A DNA stretch of 64,000 nucleotides from Chryseobacterium sp. (GTDB taxonomy: Bacteria > Bacteroidota > Bacteroidia > Flavobacteriales > Weeksellaceae): the NCBI RefSeq assembly GCF_029240215.1, contig NZ_JARBTK010000004.1:310001-374000 (forward strand), read 5' to 3'. Under the pieces are notes generated by a model, which worked only from the letters and a program-made list of their open reading frames with translations, did no database searches and was not told the DNA's origin. The translations under genes were made by a program, and so were the position numbers. This document shows, piece by piece, positions 45,116 to 53,757 of the stretch. Numbering within the stretch: the first letter of the stretch is position 1; every line of letters begins with the position of its first letter.

Positions 45116-45565
45116 ATGAAAAATTACATCACACTCATTCTCGTTTTCTTACTTCCTTTTTTAGCATTTGCACAAAAAACAGAACATAGAAATTTGGAAA
45201 ACAAGCTAGCAATTCAGGGCTATGATCCTGTTTCTTATATCGAACAGAAAAAAGGCGTAAAAGGAAAAAAAGAATTTGCCGTTAATGTAAACGGAGCTAT
45301 TTATTACACGTCGTCTGCAAAAAACAAAGAACTCCTGAAAAAAGATCCTTCCAAATACGAACCTGTTTATGGTGGTTGGTGTGCTTTTGCGATGGGAGAT
45401 TATGGCGAAAAAGTAGAAATTAATCCTACCACTTTTAAAATAATTGATGGAAAAACCCACCTGTTCTACAATCAGTTATTCAACAATACCCTCACTTCCT
45501 GGAATAAAAACGAAGCCAAGCTGAAAAAAAACGCTGACCAAAACTGGAAAAAAATAACCAATTAA
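45116..45565 (+). CDS. Exported YHS-domain protein
   Basis: A 149-residue protein with a signal peptide (MKNYITLILVFLLPFLAFAQ). The YHS-like domain starts at LAIQGYDPVSYIEQKKGVKG (about residues 31-50) and includes YGGWCAFAMGDYGE (about 84-97). YHS domains often bind metals. The function is unknown. It is followed by the broken DM13 gene. Confidence 0.85.
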   Translation: MKNYITLILVFLLPFLAFAQKTEHRNLENKLAIQGYDPVSYIEQKKGVKGKKEFAVNVNGAIYYTSSAKNKELLKKDPSKYEPVYGGWCAFAMGDYGEKVEINPTTFKIIDGKTHLFYNQLFNNTLTSWNKNEAKLKKNADQNWKKITN

Positions 45566-45586
45566 TATTCATTAAAAGACACTATT

Positions 45587-45676
45587 ATGAAAACAATGAT
45601 CACCTTAATATTCGCATCATTCCTTCTGGTTTCCTGCATCCGAGAAAATACCGCAACAGAAGATTTATGGAAATAG
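45587..45676 (+). pseudogene. Detached lipoprotein signal of the DM13 gene
   Basis: A 29-codon frame, MKTMITLIFASFLLVSC and 12 more residues, is a clear lipoprotein signal but stops at TAG (45674-45676). The DM13 domain starts in the -1 frame just inside it (45667). One extra T in the TTT at 45664-45666 would restore TEDFMEIAPEN and one continuous lipoprotein. It is probably a frameshifted gene or a sequence error. Confidence 0.7.
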
Positions 45677-46011
45677 CTCCCGAAAATGCAGTCTTAAAAT
45701 ATTCAGGTAATTTTATGCAGGGATCTTACGGAAATAACGTGAAGGGAAAAGCCAAAATTTATGAAAAAGACAGCGTTTTTACTTTAGCTTTTGATGAGGC
45801 TTTTTTGGTAAACAACGGACCCGATTTGTACGTTTATGTAAGCAAAGAACAACAACCATCACAGTTCGTTTCTCTCGGAAAGCTAAAATCGGTAAACGGC
45901 GCACAAACTTATACGTTTACAAGCGTAGTGAATTTTGACGAATACAAATACGTCGTTGTTCATTGCCAACAATACAACCATTTATTTTCTTACGCATTAC
46001 TACAAAAATAA
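45667..46011 (+). CDS. DM13-domain protein, signal peptide lost by frameshift
   Basis: A 114-residue DM13 (electron-transfer-like) domain, beginning NAVLKYSGNFMQGSYGNNVKG. It ends with VVNFDEYKYVVVHCQQYNHLFSYALL, core about residues 92-110, with the family Cys. As read it has no signal peptide. The lipoprotein signal encoded directly upstream in another frame (45587-45676) belongs to it. It sits between the YHS and DoxX genes. Confidence 0.75.
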   Translation: MEIAPENAVLKYSGNFMQGSYGNNVKGKAKIYEKDSVFTLAFDEAFLVNNGPDLYVYVSKEQQPSQFVSLGKLKSVNGAQTYTFTSVVNFDEYKYVVVHCQQYNHLFSYALLQK

Positions 46012-46023
46012 CAATACACAACT

Positions 46024-46392
46024 ATGAAAAATTACATCAATTGGGCGTTCCGATTAATTCCCGCTATTATTTTACTACAGACTTTGTTCTTCAAATTTAC
46101 AGCACATCCGGATTCTGTTGCCATTTTTTCAAAGCTTAATGCAGAACCTTTTGGAAGACTGTTTTCCGGAGTTTTAGAGCTCATCACAGCAATTTTAATT
46201 CTCAATCCAAGAACCACATTTTGGGGCGCATTATTAGGGTTTTTCACGATGATCGGAGCAATAGCATCACACATTTTCATTATAGGAATTGAGACGAATA
46301 ATGATGGCGGAAAACTTTTTTTCTTGGCGTTAACCGTTTTTATCTTTTGCATTGTATTACTGTTTAAATTCAAAAAAACAAAAAATGCATAG
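46024..46392 (+). CDS. DoxX-like membrane protein
   Basis: A 122-residue protein with four hydrophobic helices (about 8-22, 44-60, 65-88 and 98-115). It resembles the DoxX family, which often accompanies redox genes; the function is unclear. Its stop overlaps the DinB-like start by 8 bases. Confidence 0.8.
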   Translation: MKNYINWAFRLIPAIILLQTLFFKFTAHPDSVAIFSKLNAEPFGRLFSGVLELITAILILNPRTTFWGALLGFFTMIGAIASHIFIIGIETNNDGGKLFFLALTVFIFCIVLLFKFKKTKNA

Positions 46393-46897
46393 CAACGACA
46401 CTTCGATTTTCCTGCTTCTGCTCGATATTCTTACCGAACAGCAAAATGCATTGCGGAAAATATCACAGGAAATTTACACTCTTGCCATCCCAAGTTTGGA
46501 TGGCGCAACGATTGGCGCACACACCCGTCACAGCATAGAGTTTTTAGAAATATTACTCAATTCTTATTCTACGAAAGTGATTAATTATGATGAGAGAAAG
46601 CGGAAATTAGAATTAGAACAAAATCCGGAAAAAGCCATTGAAGCTATTTCAAAAATTATTTCTAAGATCAACTTGCCAAATAAAAATCTTATTTTACAAC
46701 AAACAATAGGTGAAACTCATATCGAAATTCCTACCAACTTTTACAGAGAGATGGTGTACAATATTGAGCATTGCATTCATCATCAGGCGTTGATAAAAGT
46801 AGCTTTTAACGAGATTAAAATGAGTCATCTGCTCAACAAAAATTTCGGAATTGCACCTTCAACGATTCAATACAGAGAAACTCAAAATCTGAATTAA
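46385..46897 (+). CDS. DinB-like helical protein
   Basis: A 170-residue helical protein. Histidines at GAHTRHSIEFLEILL (about residues 43-57) and EHCIHHQALI (about 132-141) fit the metal-binding positions of the DinB/YfiT fold. The enzyme activity is unknown; DinB-fold proteins are often thiol transferases, including bacillithiol-dependent ones. The start overlaps the DoxX gene by 8 bases and the stop abuts the NRDE gene. Confidence 0.7.
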   Translation: MHSNDTSIFLLLLDILTEQQNALRKISQEIYTLAIPSLDGATIGAHTRHSIEFLEILLNSYSTKVINYDERKRKLELEQNPEKAIEAISKIISKINLPNKNLILQQTIGETHIEIPTNFYREMVYNIEHCIHHQALIKVAFNEIKMSHLLNKNFGIAPSTIQYRETQNLN

Positions 46898-47608
46898 ATG
46901 TGTACTGTAACGTATTTTTCGCTTAAAAATAAGATTGTTCTGACATCCAACCGGGACGAAAAACCCAATCGTTCCGCACAGGAAATCCATCATGAAAAAG
47001 GTGTTTTTTATCCGAAAGATGCCACCAAAAACGGAACGTGGTTTGTGGTTTCCGAAAACGGAAATGCCATCGTTTTATTAAACGGAGCTTTTGAAAATCA
47101 TCAAAGACAGGCAGAATACCGAAAAAGCCGAGGACTGATTGTTTTGGATTTGATAGAGGAAAAAAACATTTTCAACTCAATAGAATTAATTGATTTAGAA
47201 AACATTGAACCTTTTACATTAGCCATTTTTCAGCAAAAACAATTGGCAGAATTTCGCTGGAATGGTTCGGAAAGACATTTTAAAATGTTAGATAGTAATC
47301 GTCCACAAATTTGGTCTTCCGCTACTTTGTATGATGAATCGGCAAGAGAAAAAAGGAAGCAAATTTTTCAGAAATTTCTTCTAAAAAAAACAATTTCCGA
47401 AGAAACAATTTGGGATTTTCATCATCAAAAAACCGATGATCTCGAAAACGGCATTACCATTAAAAGGCAAAATACAATACAAACTATCAGTACAACGCAA
47501 CTCGTTATTTCCGCTGAAATGACTATTAAACATTACGACCGACTCAACCCAGATTCACAACCCGAAAAAATTTCCCTTAAAAATGAATCTCAAACATCGC
47601 CTTCATAA
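46898..47608 (+). CDS. NRDE (TANGO2-like) family protein
   Basis: A 236-residue protein starting MCTVTYF, the N-terminal Cys typical of the NRDE/Ntn-like family, with LTSNRDEKPNRSAQEI (about residues 15-30) and NGTWFVVSENGNAIVLLNGAF (core about 47-65). The exact function is unknown. It overlaps the ATP-grasp gene by 26 bases. Confidence 0.88.
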   Translation: MCTVTYFSLKNKIVLTSNRDEKPNRSAQEIHHEKGVFYPKDATKNGTWFVVSENGNAIVLLNGAFENHQRQAEYRKSRGLIVLDLIEEKNIFNSIELIDLENIEPFTLAIFQQKQLAEFRWNGSERHFKMLDSNRPQIWSSATLYDESAREKRKQIFQKFLLKKTISEETIWDFHHQKTDDLENGITIKRQNTIQTISTTQLVISAEMTIKHYDRLNPDSQPEKISLKNESQTSPS

Positions 47609-48635
47609 AATTGCACATTGGGAATACTGGTCTACTTTTTCCATTTACCTGCCGCTTTTTCCGGTTTGGCTGTATTGTGCGTATAGAGCAAGAACATTGT
47701 TGTTCTTCCACGGAGCCAATCCTTCTATAAAATATGGCGGAATGGCAATGGAAAGCAAAAAAGAAATCTACGATCTGATTCCCAAAAACTGGATCCCAAA
47801 AACTGTTTTCACATCTTCAGAAACTCAATTTCGAAGAATTTTGCTTGAATTGCAATCAAAAAAAATTGATTTTCCCATTATTGTAAAACCAAATATCGGG
47901 TTGAAAGGCTTGGGTGTTGCCGAAATCAAAAATTTTGATGAATTAAAAATTTATCAGAACAGTAGTGACTGCGATTTTTTGATTCAGGAAAAAATAAATT
48001 ATCAGAATGAAGTCGGCATTTTCTATCACCGTTTTCCAGATCAAAAATCGGGAAAAATCACAGGAATGGTGAAAAAAGAATTTTTATCGGTAAAAGGAAA
48101 CGGTGAAAAAACATTGAAAGAACTGGTAATGGATAATCCTAGAAGCGCATTCCAAATCAAAGCCATAGAACAAAAAATGGGAAGCGAAATGCAGAAAACA
48201 GTTCCTGAAAACGAAGAAATTATTTTAATTCCTTTTGGAAGTCATACCAGAGGTGCAAAATTTATAGATATTTCAACCGAGGTTACAGAAACATTAGTGC
48301 AAAAAATAGATGAAATTTGCACCAAAGTAAATGGTTTTTATTTCGGAAGATTGGATGTAATGTATGAAAATCTAGAACTTTTGCAAGAAGGCAAAAGCTT
48401 TAAAATCATAGAAATAAATGGAGCTAAAAGCGAACCAACACATATGTACGACCCAAAACATTCCTTATTTTTTGCCTGGAGAGAAATTACCAAACATTGG
48501 AAAATAATGGCGGAAATCAGCAGAAAAAATCACGAAAAAGGGTTTCCTTACTTGGATATTAAAGAAGGTTTTTCAGCTCTGAGAAATAATCTGGCGATAG
48601 AAAAAAAGCTGAGGAAGCTTTCTTCAGTTGATTAA
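47583..48635 (+). CDS. ATP-grasp family protein
   Basis: A 350-residue protein. A hydrophobic N-terminal segment (YLPLFPVWLYCAYRART) precedes an ATP-grasp fold with FPIIVKPNIGLKGLGVAEI (about residues 99-117) and the C-terminal Mg site IIEINGAKSEPTHMYD (about 276-291). It could ligate an amino acid or peptide, but the substrate is not recognised. It overlaps NRDE by 26 bases, so the pair may act together. Confidence 0.75.
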   Translation: MNLKHRLHKIAHWEYWSTFSIYLPLFPVWLYCAYRARTLLFFHGANPSIKYGGMAMESKKEIYDLIPKNWIPKTVFTSSETQFRRILLELQSKKIDFPIIVKPNIGLKGLGVAEIKNFDELKIYQNSSDCDFLIQEKINYQNEVGIFYHRFPDQKSGKITGMVKKEFLSVKGNGEKTLKELVMDNPRSAFQIKAIEQKMGSEMQKTVPENEEIILIPFGSHTRGAKFIDISTEVTETLVQKIDEICTKVNGFYFGRLDVMYENLELLQEGKSFKIIEINGAKSEPTHMYDPKHSLFFAWREITKHWKIMAEISRKNHEKGFPYLDIKEGFSALRNNLAIEKKLRKLSSVD

Positions 48636-48650
48636 TCTGCAAAAAACAAC

Positions 48651-48658
48651 TACTTTTG
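48651..48658 (+). promoter_or_regulatory. Putative -7 box of the DsbD-like gene
   Basis: TACTTTTG, fitting TAnnTTTG, 28 bases before the ATG; TTG lies 20 bases upstream. Confidence 0.45.
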
Positions 48659-48686
48659 TATAATAGTATTTACATAAAATAAAAAT

Positions 48687-50759
48687 ATGAGATTCTCTTC
48701 GATTCATAAAATTTCGTTTCTCCTTTTCTTCTTTATTACTTTTACTTTTTCGGCACAAATTAAAAACCCCGTAAAATTTAAGTTTACTATTAATGTAATC
48801 GGCAACAATCAATATGAAGCTGTTTTAAATGCAACTTTGGAAAGTGGATGGCATATTTATTCAAGAGACATTCCTGAAGATACGGGAATTCCAACAGAAT
48901 ATATCGTTTCGGGTAAAAATATAGAACTGATCGGGAAATTCCAGGAAGTTGGAAAAAAGCACGAAGAATTTTCTGAGGCTTTTGGCGGAACGATCATTTT
49001 TTACTCTAATGCTGCAAGTTTTAAACAGAAATTTAAATTAAAAGACGGAACAAAACCGGGAGAAGTTGTTGCTGAAATTACTTACCAAACGTGTGATGAC
49101 AGAGTTTGTCTGGCTCCGAACACTTTAGAATTCACTCAGAAAATTACGCCAAAAGGAGTTTCAGAAGATACTGTTGCGCCAACTGAAGCGATAAAAGATA
49201 CTGTAAAAACTACGGAAACTGTCGTTGAAAATCCAACAAAAAGTGAAATTACTGTAACAGAAACTTCAAAACTTGATCCTAAACAATTAAAAATAGCGTC
49301 AATAGATTTCAAAAAACCTTTGACAGATTGTGGAAATGAAGCGGTTGTAGCATCTGAAAATTACTGGATGTATTTATTCTTAGGATTCATTGGCGGATTG
49401 ATCGCTTTATTGACGCCATGCGTTTTCCCTATGATTCCTTTGACGGTTTCATTCTTTACAAAAGGAAGCCAAAACAAAGCAAAAGGAAAAAGAGATGCAT
49501 TGATCTACGGATTTTTCATTTTGATGATTTTTGTTTTATTAAGTGTCCCTTTCCATTTAATTGACGGGATTGCAGGAAATATCTTCAACGAAATTTCTAC
49601 AAGCGTTTGGCTGAATGTAGTGTTCTTTATCATCTTTATTTTCTTTGCAGGAAGTTTCTTTGGATATTACGACATTTCGTTACCAAGTTCAATTGCAAAC
49701 AAATCTTCAAAAGCAGAAGAAGCGGGAGGAATTATCGGTATTTTCTTCATGGCTCTGACTTTGGTGATTGTATCTTTCTCTTGTACAGGTCCTATTTTGG
49801 GAAGTTTATTAGGAGGATCTTTATCCGGGTCATCACACATTCCAACGCTTTTAACTTTAGCTTTGACAGGTTTTGGTTTGGCTTGGGCGATTATTTTCGG
49901 ACTTTTAGCATTATTTCCACAGGCTTTACAAAGTCTTCCGAAATCGGGAGGTTGGATGAATACCGTGAAAGTTGTTTTAGGTTTTATCGAATTAGCTTTA
50001 GCTTTAAAATTCCTATCAAAGGCAGATTTAGTTTCAAAAACTTTCTTAATTAAACGAGAACTTTTTATTGGAATTTGGATCGTTGTCGGGATCGGTTTAG
50101 CATTATATTTATTCGGATTAATCAGATTTCCGCACGATGATAAAAAACCGAAAATTTCTTTAACAAGAAAGATTTTAGGAGTTTTAGGAATTGGTTTTGT
50201 GATTTATCTAATTCAGGGTTTAATTCCTTCAGAAAGACCAAAAATGCAATTATTAAGTGGAATTTTACCTCCATTGAACGTAAGTTATTTCCATGATGAA
50301 AAAGACGGAATTCTTGGAATGAAACCTGAACATGATTTCTTTAACGCCATCGAATTAGCTAAAAAAGAAAACAAACCAATTTTGATTGACTTCACAGGTT
50401 ACGGTTGCGAAAACTGTAGAAAAATGGAAGAATTCGTGTGGAGCGAGCCTGATATTTTACCGATTTTGCAGAACGATGTTGTTCTTGCTTCTCTTTATGT
50501 AGACGACAAAGAAGAACTTCCTGAAGATCAGAAAACCAAAATTGATTTGGGTGAAGGACAAGTGAAAAGAGTAAAAACAATCGGTGACAGATGGAGCCTA
50601 TTCCAACAGGTAAATTTTAATAATAATTCTCAACCGCATTATGTTTTGATAACTCCAGACGGAAAAGTAATCAACACTCCGGTTTCCGGATATATGCCGA
50701 AAGAGGATTTCAAAAAATTCCTTGAATGCGGGGTCAATTTTTATAAAAAAAATAAATAA
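48687..50759 (+). CDS. DsbD-like thiol:disulfide interchange protein
   Basis: 690 residues. A signal peptide (FFFITFTFSAQ) precedes an N-terminal DsbD alpha-like domain with the Cys pair in YQTCDDRVCLAPN (about residues 134-146). A linker follows, then an eight-helix membrane domain with LLTPCVFPMIPL (about 241-252) and FSCTGPILGSLLGG. The C-terminal thioredoxin domain has CENC in TGYGCENCRKMEEF (about 571-584). It moves electrons from the cytosol to periplasmic thiols. It is followed by a terminator. Confidence 0.92.
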   Translation: MRFSSIHKISFLLFFFITFTFSAQIKNPVKFKFTINVIGNNQYEAVLNATLESGWHIYSRDIPEDTGIPTEYIVSGKNIELIGKFQEVGKKHEEFSEAFGGTIIFYSNAASFKQKFKLKDGTKPGEVVAEITYQTCDDRVCLAPNTLEFTQKITPKGVSEDTVAPTEAIKDTVKTTETVVENPTKSEITVTETSKLDPKQLKIASIDFKKPLTDCGNEAVVASENYWMYLFLGFIGGLIALLTPCVFPMIPLTVSFFTKGSQNKAKGKRDALIYGFFILMIFVLLSVPFHLIDGIAGNIFNEISTSVWLNVVFFIIFIFFAGSFFGYYDISLPSSIANKSSKAEEAGGIIGIFFMALTLVIVSFSCTGPILGSLLGGSLSGSSHIPTLLTLALTGFGLAWAIIFGLLALFPQALQSLPKSGGWMNTVKVVLGFIELALALKFLSKADLVSKTFLIKRELFIGIWIVVGIGLALYLFGLIRFPHDDKKPKISLTRKILGVLGIGFVIYLIQGLIPSERPKMQLLSGILPPLNVSYFHDEKDGILGMKPEHDFFNAIELAKKENKPILIDFTGYGCENCRKMEEFVWSEPDILPILQNDVVLASLYVDDKEELPEDQKTKIDLGEGQVKRVKTIGDRWSLFQQVNFNNNSQPHYVLITPDGKVINTPVSGYMPKEDFKKFLECGVNFYKKNK

Positions 50760-50780
50760 TTTCAGATTTAAAATAACAGA

Positions 50781-50809
50781 AACTCACATCGAAAGGTGTG
50801 AGTTTTTTT
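50781..50809 (+). terminator. Terminator after the DsbD-like gene
   Basis: AACTCACA, TCGAAAGG loop, TGTGAGTT and a T run. Confidence 0.8.
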
Positions 50810-50971
50810 ATAACGCAAAGTTTTTTTATTCACAATTATGCAAAACATTTCATTTAAATAAAAAATAGTTAACAATTCATAAATTTAGGTATAAACTTTG
50901 CATAGATTTTTAAAAATAGAGAACAATATATCAATCTTTATTAAAATCTGTTTAACATTAAAAATACTACT

Positions 50972-51496
50972 ATGGCTGAAGTGATTGCACAAGAAAAACA
51001 AGGAGGAAAACAAAAAAAGAAACCAATCAGAGTTGATATGACTCCAATGGTGGATTTAGGGTTTTTATTGATTACCTTCTTTATGTTTACCACCAACTTT
51101 ACAAAACCCAACGTGATGGATCTTGGTTTACCCGCAAAAGATCCGAACCCAATTCCAATTAATGATAAAGTTATTGGCGATAAAAATCAAGTTACATTTA
51201 TTCTTGGAAAAGACAATAGAGTTTTCTATCATCAAAGTAATGAGAAAGATTTAACCACAAATAATTTGAAAGAAACTGATTTCAGTGGAGTACAGATTTC
51301 AAAAATTATTTCCGAAGCATATAGCAAAGCTCCTAAGAAAGAAATTTTCACGATCATCATCAAACCAACTGACGATGCAAACTACAAAAATTTCGTTGAT
51401 GTATTAGATAACATTGCAATCTCCAAAAAAGAACGATACGGAATCACCGACATCAAACCCTGGGAAAAGAAAGTTTACGAAAACGTAACAAAATAA
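50972..51496 (+). CDS. exbD: Orphan ExbD/TolR biopolymer transport protein
   Basis: A 174-residue ExbD with the single helix DMTPMVDLGFLLITFFMFTT (about residues 24-43). The N-terminal 60 residues are nearly identical to those of the exbD encoded at 30338-30907, and the C-termini also match (IKPTDDANYKNFVDVLDNIA against a similar stretch). No exbB or tonB adjoins it. It probably shares ExbB with the main operon or is differently regulated. Confidence 0.93.
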   Translation: MAEVIAQEKQGGKQKKKPIRVDMTPMVDLGFLLITFFMFTTNFTKPNVMDLGLPAKDPNPIPINDKVIGDKNQVTFILGKDNRVFYHQSNEKDLTTNNLKETDFSGVQISKIISEAYSKAPKKEIFTIIIKPTDDANYKNFVDVLDNIAISKKERYGITDIKPWEKKVYENVTK

Positions 51497-51502
51497 ACCG
51501 AG

Positions 51503-51528
51503 GAGCATTTTTATAATGCTCTTTTTTT
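51503..51528 (+). terminator. Terminator after the orphan exbD
   Basis: GAGCATT, TTTAT loop, AATGCTC and a T run. Confidence 0.78.
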
Positions 51529-51559
51529 ATTTAAATTTGAGAATATAATTTATTCATTG

Positions 51560-52087
51560 ATGAAAAAAACTTTAATCATAGCCATTGCAGGAATTCTCAC
51601 ATTCTCGTGTTCTAAAAAAGAATCTCAAAAAACAGGTCAACTTTCCGACAGTACAAAAACTGTAGATTCTATCAACGAAGCCAGAACGAAAATCAACGAC
51701 AGCATAAAAGCTTTAAACAGCAAAAACCGTTTCAGAGATTTCAGCGGCAGTCACAAATTCGTTTATCAGAATGACAGTTCGCCTAAATATTCAGGATCAG
51801 TAAATTTCACTAAAATCGATGGCGAAAGAGACAATTATACTCTTTCAGGAGACATTAAATCGGGCAAAAATTCCGTTACTTTAAAAGGATTCGCACAGGT
51901 TCTTTCACCTAAAAGCATGAATTTCACAGGAGAAATTACTCAAAGTATTTCTGACAACGACAACGGAAAACCATACACAAGAAAAGGGACAAAAACTTTC
52001 ATGTCAAAAGATGGCGGAAAAACTTACAGACTTCAGGATATGGTCAATGGCTCGGGTTTTGTTGATTATATTGACATTCATTTTTAA
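51560..52087 (+). CDS. Lipoprotein of unknown function
   Basis: 175 residues with a lipoprotein signal (MKKTLIIAIAGILTFSC, Cys about residue 17). I used the ATG and not the preceding TTG. The body has a beta-rich domain (HKFVYQNDSSPKYSGSVNF and SVTLKGFAQVLSPKSMNF). No family is recognised. It is 9 bases upstream of the alpha/beta hydrolase. Confidence 0.7.
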   Translation: MKKTLIIAIAGILTFSCSKKESQKTGQLSDSTKTVDSINEARTKINDSIKALNSKNRFRDFSGSHKFVYQNDSSPKYSGSVNFTKIDGERDNYTLSGDIKSGKNSVTLKGFAQVLSPKSMNFTGEITQSISDNDNGKPYTRKGTKTFMSKDGGKTYRLQDMVNGSGFVDYIDIHF

Positions 52088-52096
52088 CTTTACGTT

Positions 52097-52879
52097 ATGC
52101 TCAACTTCGAAAAAAAAGGAAACGGAAAAGAAACTTTGGTTTTGCTTCACGGTTTTATGGAAAACCTCAGCATCTGGAGTGATATGGAAAACCATCTTTC
52201 CAAAGATTTTACTCTATTAAAAATTGATCTTCCGGGTCACGGAAAATCTGATATTTTAGCTGAAGTTCACACGATGGAACTCATGGCTGAAGAAGTAAAA
52301 AAAGTAGTTGATCATGAAAATTTAGATAAAATCCACCTTCTCGGTCATTCTATGGGAGGTTACACGTCTTTAGCTTTTGCCGAAAAATTCCCTGAAAATC
52401 TAAAAAGTCTTACTTTATTCTTTTCAACCTATTTTGCAGATGACGAAGAGAAAAAAGAGCAAAGAATAAAAAGTTACAGAATTATTAAAGATGCCTTTGC
52501 ACATTATGCAAGAGCGGGAATTCCAAATTTATTTAATCAGAACGAAAGAGATGTTCTTGAAGGAAAAATAGAAACCGCCTTAGAAATTGCACTTTCTACC
52601 AATAATCTCGGAGCTTTAGCCTGTGTAAAAGGTATGGTTGCAAGAACAGACAAAAAGCATGTTCTCGAAAATCTGGAAGCAAAAATTTTAATTCTCGCCG
52701 GAAAACACGACAACGCAGTGAAAACTGAAAACACCATTAAAAATCTTCCGGATAGGACAAACATTAAATCTTACCTTCTCGATTGCGGACATAACGGACA
52801 TTGGGAAAAACCCAGCATTTGTGCAGAAATCATCAACACAGAATTGCTTCACCATCTTCCGAAAAAATTTCTTTTATAA
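52097..52879 (+). CDS. Alpha/beta hydrolase
   Basis: A 260-residue cytosolic hydrolase. The oxyanion region is LLHGFMENLSIW (about residues 17-28) and the nucleophile elbow is LLGHSMGGYTSL (Ser about 81-85 region). A late Asp (AGKHDNAV) and the His in CGHNGHWEKP (about 237-246) complete the triad. The substrate is unknown; an esterase or similar is likely. It is flanked by two lipoprotein genes at 9 bases each. Confidence 0.9.
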   Translation: MLNFEKKGNGKETLVLLHGFMENLSIWSDMENHLSKDFTLLKIDLPGHGKSDILAEVHTMELMAEEVKKVVDHENLDKIHLLGHSMGGYTSLAFAEKFPENLKSLTLFFSTYFADDEEKKEQRIKSYRIIKDAFAHYARAGIPNLFNQNERDVLEGKIETALEIALSTNNLGALACVKGMVARTDKKHVLENLEAKILILAGKHDNAVKTENTIKNLPDRTNIKSYLLDCGHNGHWEKPSICAEIINTELLHHLPKKFLL

Positions 52880-52888
52880 AAATCCTTT

Positions 52889-53710
52889 ATGAGAATTTGG
52901 ATATTTTCATTGCTTTTCATTTCGTTTTTAAGTTGCAAAAAAGAAGCGAAATCTTCTGTCAATCAGAAAAAAGATACAGTTTCTGTTGCACAAAAAACAA
53001 CCGAAGATTCTTTAACTCCGAAAACAACTCAGCCTGAAGTTTTTGCTTTCGTCACAGATCTTTGCGACAGTAAAGGTTATTTTGATCCTACAAAATATTC
53101 CCGTGAAGAAATAGAAGGAACTTACAAATTGTGGTTTCAAATGAGCGGAATTTCGTTAAATACACCTTCCGTTTTTAATCTGAATGATTTAGAAGAAATC
53201 CGACGTGATAAAGATTTGATTTTAGCCAAACTCGACAAAGATTTTGCCGGAAATAAAAAAATGATCGAAAATCTCAAAATTGTCAATGTTCCCTATTGGC
53301 AAAACATTAAAAAATTAAGCTACACAGAACTTCATCAAGATTATGAAAAGAAAAAAATTCAGATTGTGAGTTATTCTGACCCATCTGTTTTGATTAATAA
53401 TAAATTTACAGGAAATTGTATAAATTTCGCTAAAGCTGTAAACTCAAACGATGAAGAACTGATTACTGAATGGCGAAAACTTCGTGAGGAAATGAGTAAA
53501 AGAAACGGCAATCCGCAAAGAATTATCACAGAATTTGAAAATCATCTCACTTCCTCAAACTGGAAAGATTATGCAATGATCGATCTAATCACTTTTGGTT
53601 GGGGAAACTGTGCAAATAATTACATTGAGAGACCTCTGCATGATGAAAAAATGTATAACGAGTTTAATGCCCTGTTCATTAAAATTGATTCGGAATGCGA
53701 TGAACCTTAA
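52889..53710 (+). CDS. Lipoprotein of unknown function
   Basis: 273 residues with a lipoprotein signal (MRIWIFSLLFISFLSC, Cys about residue 16). A Ser/Thr/Lys-rich linker is followed by a helical domain (for example LDKDFAGNKKMIENLKIVN and RKLREEMSKRNGNPQR). No known family was recognised. It is probably co-transcribed with the hydrolase. Confidence 0.7.
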   Translation: MRIWIFSLLFISFLSCKKEAKSSVNQKKDTVSVAQKTTEDSLTPKTTQPEVFAFVTDLCDSKGYFDPTKYSREEIEGTYKLWFQMSGISLNTPSVFNLNDLEEIRRDKDLILAKLDKDFAGNKKMIENLKIVNVPYWQNIKKLSYTELHQDYEKKKIQIVSYSDPSVLINNKFTGNCINFAKAVNSNDEELITEWRKLREEMSKRNGNPQRIITEFENHLTSSNWKDYAMIDLITFGWGNCANNYIERPLHDEKMYNEFNALFIKIDSECDEP

Positions 53711-53757
53711 TCTTCTTTTATAAAAAATCTGTACATTAGTAACGTTTAAAATTCTCA

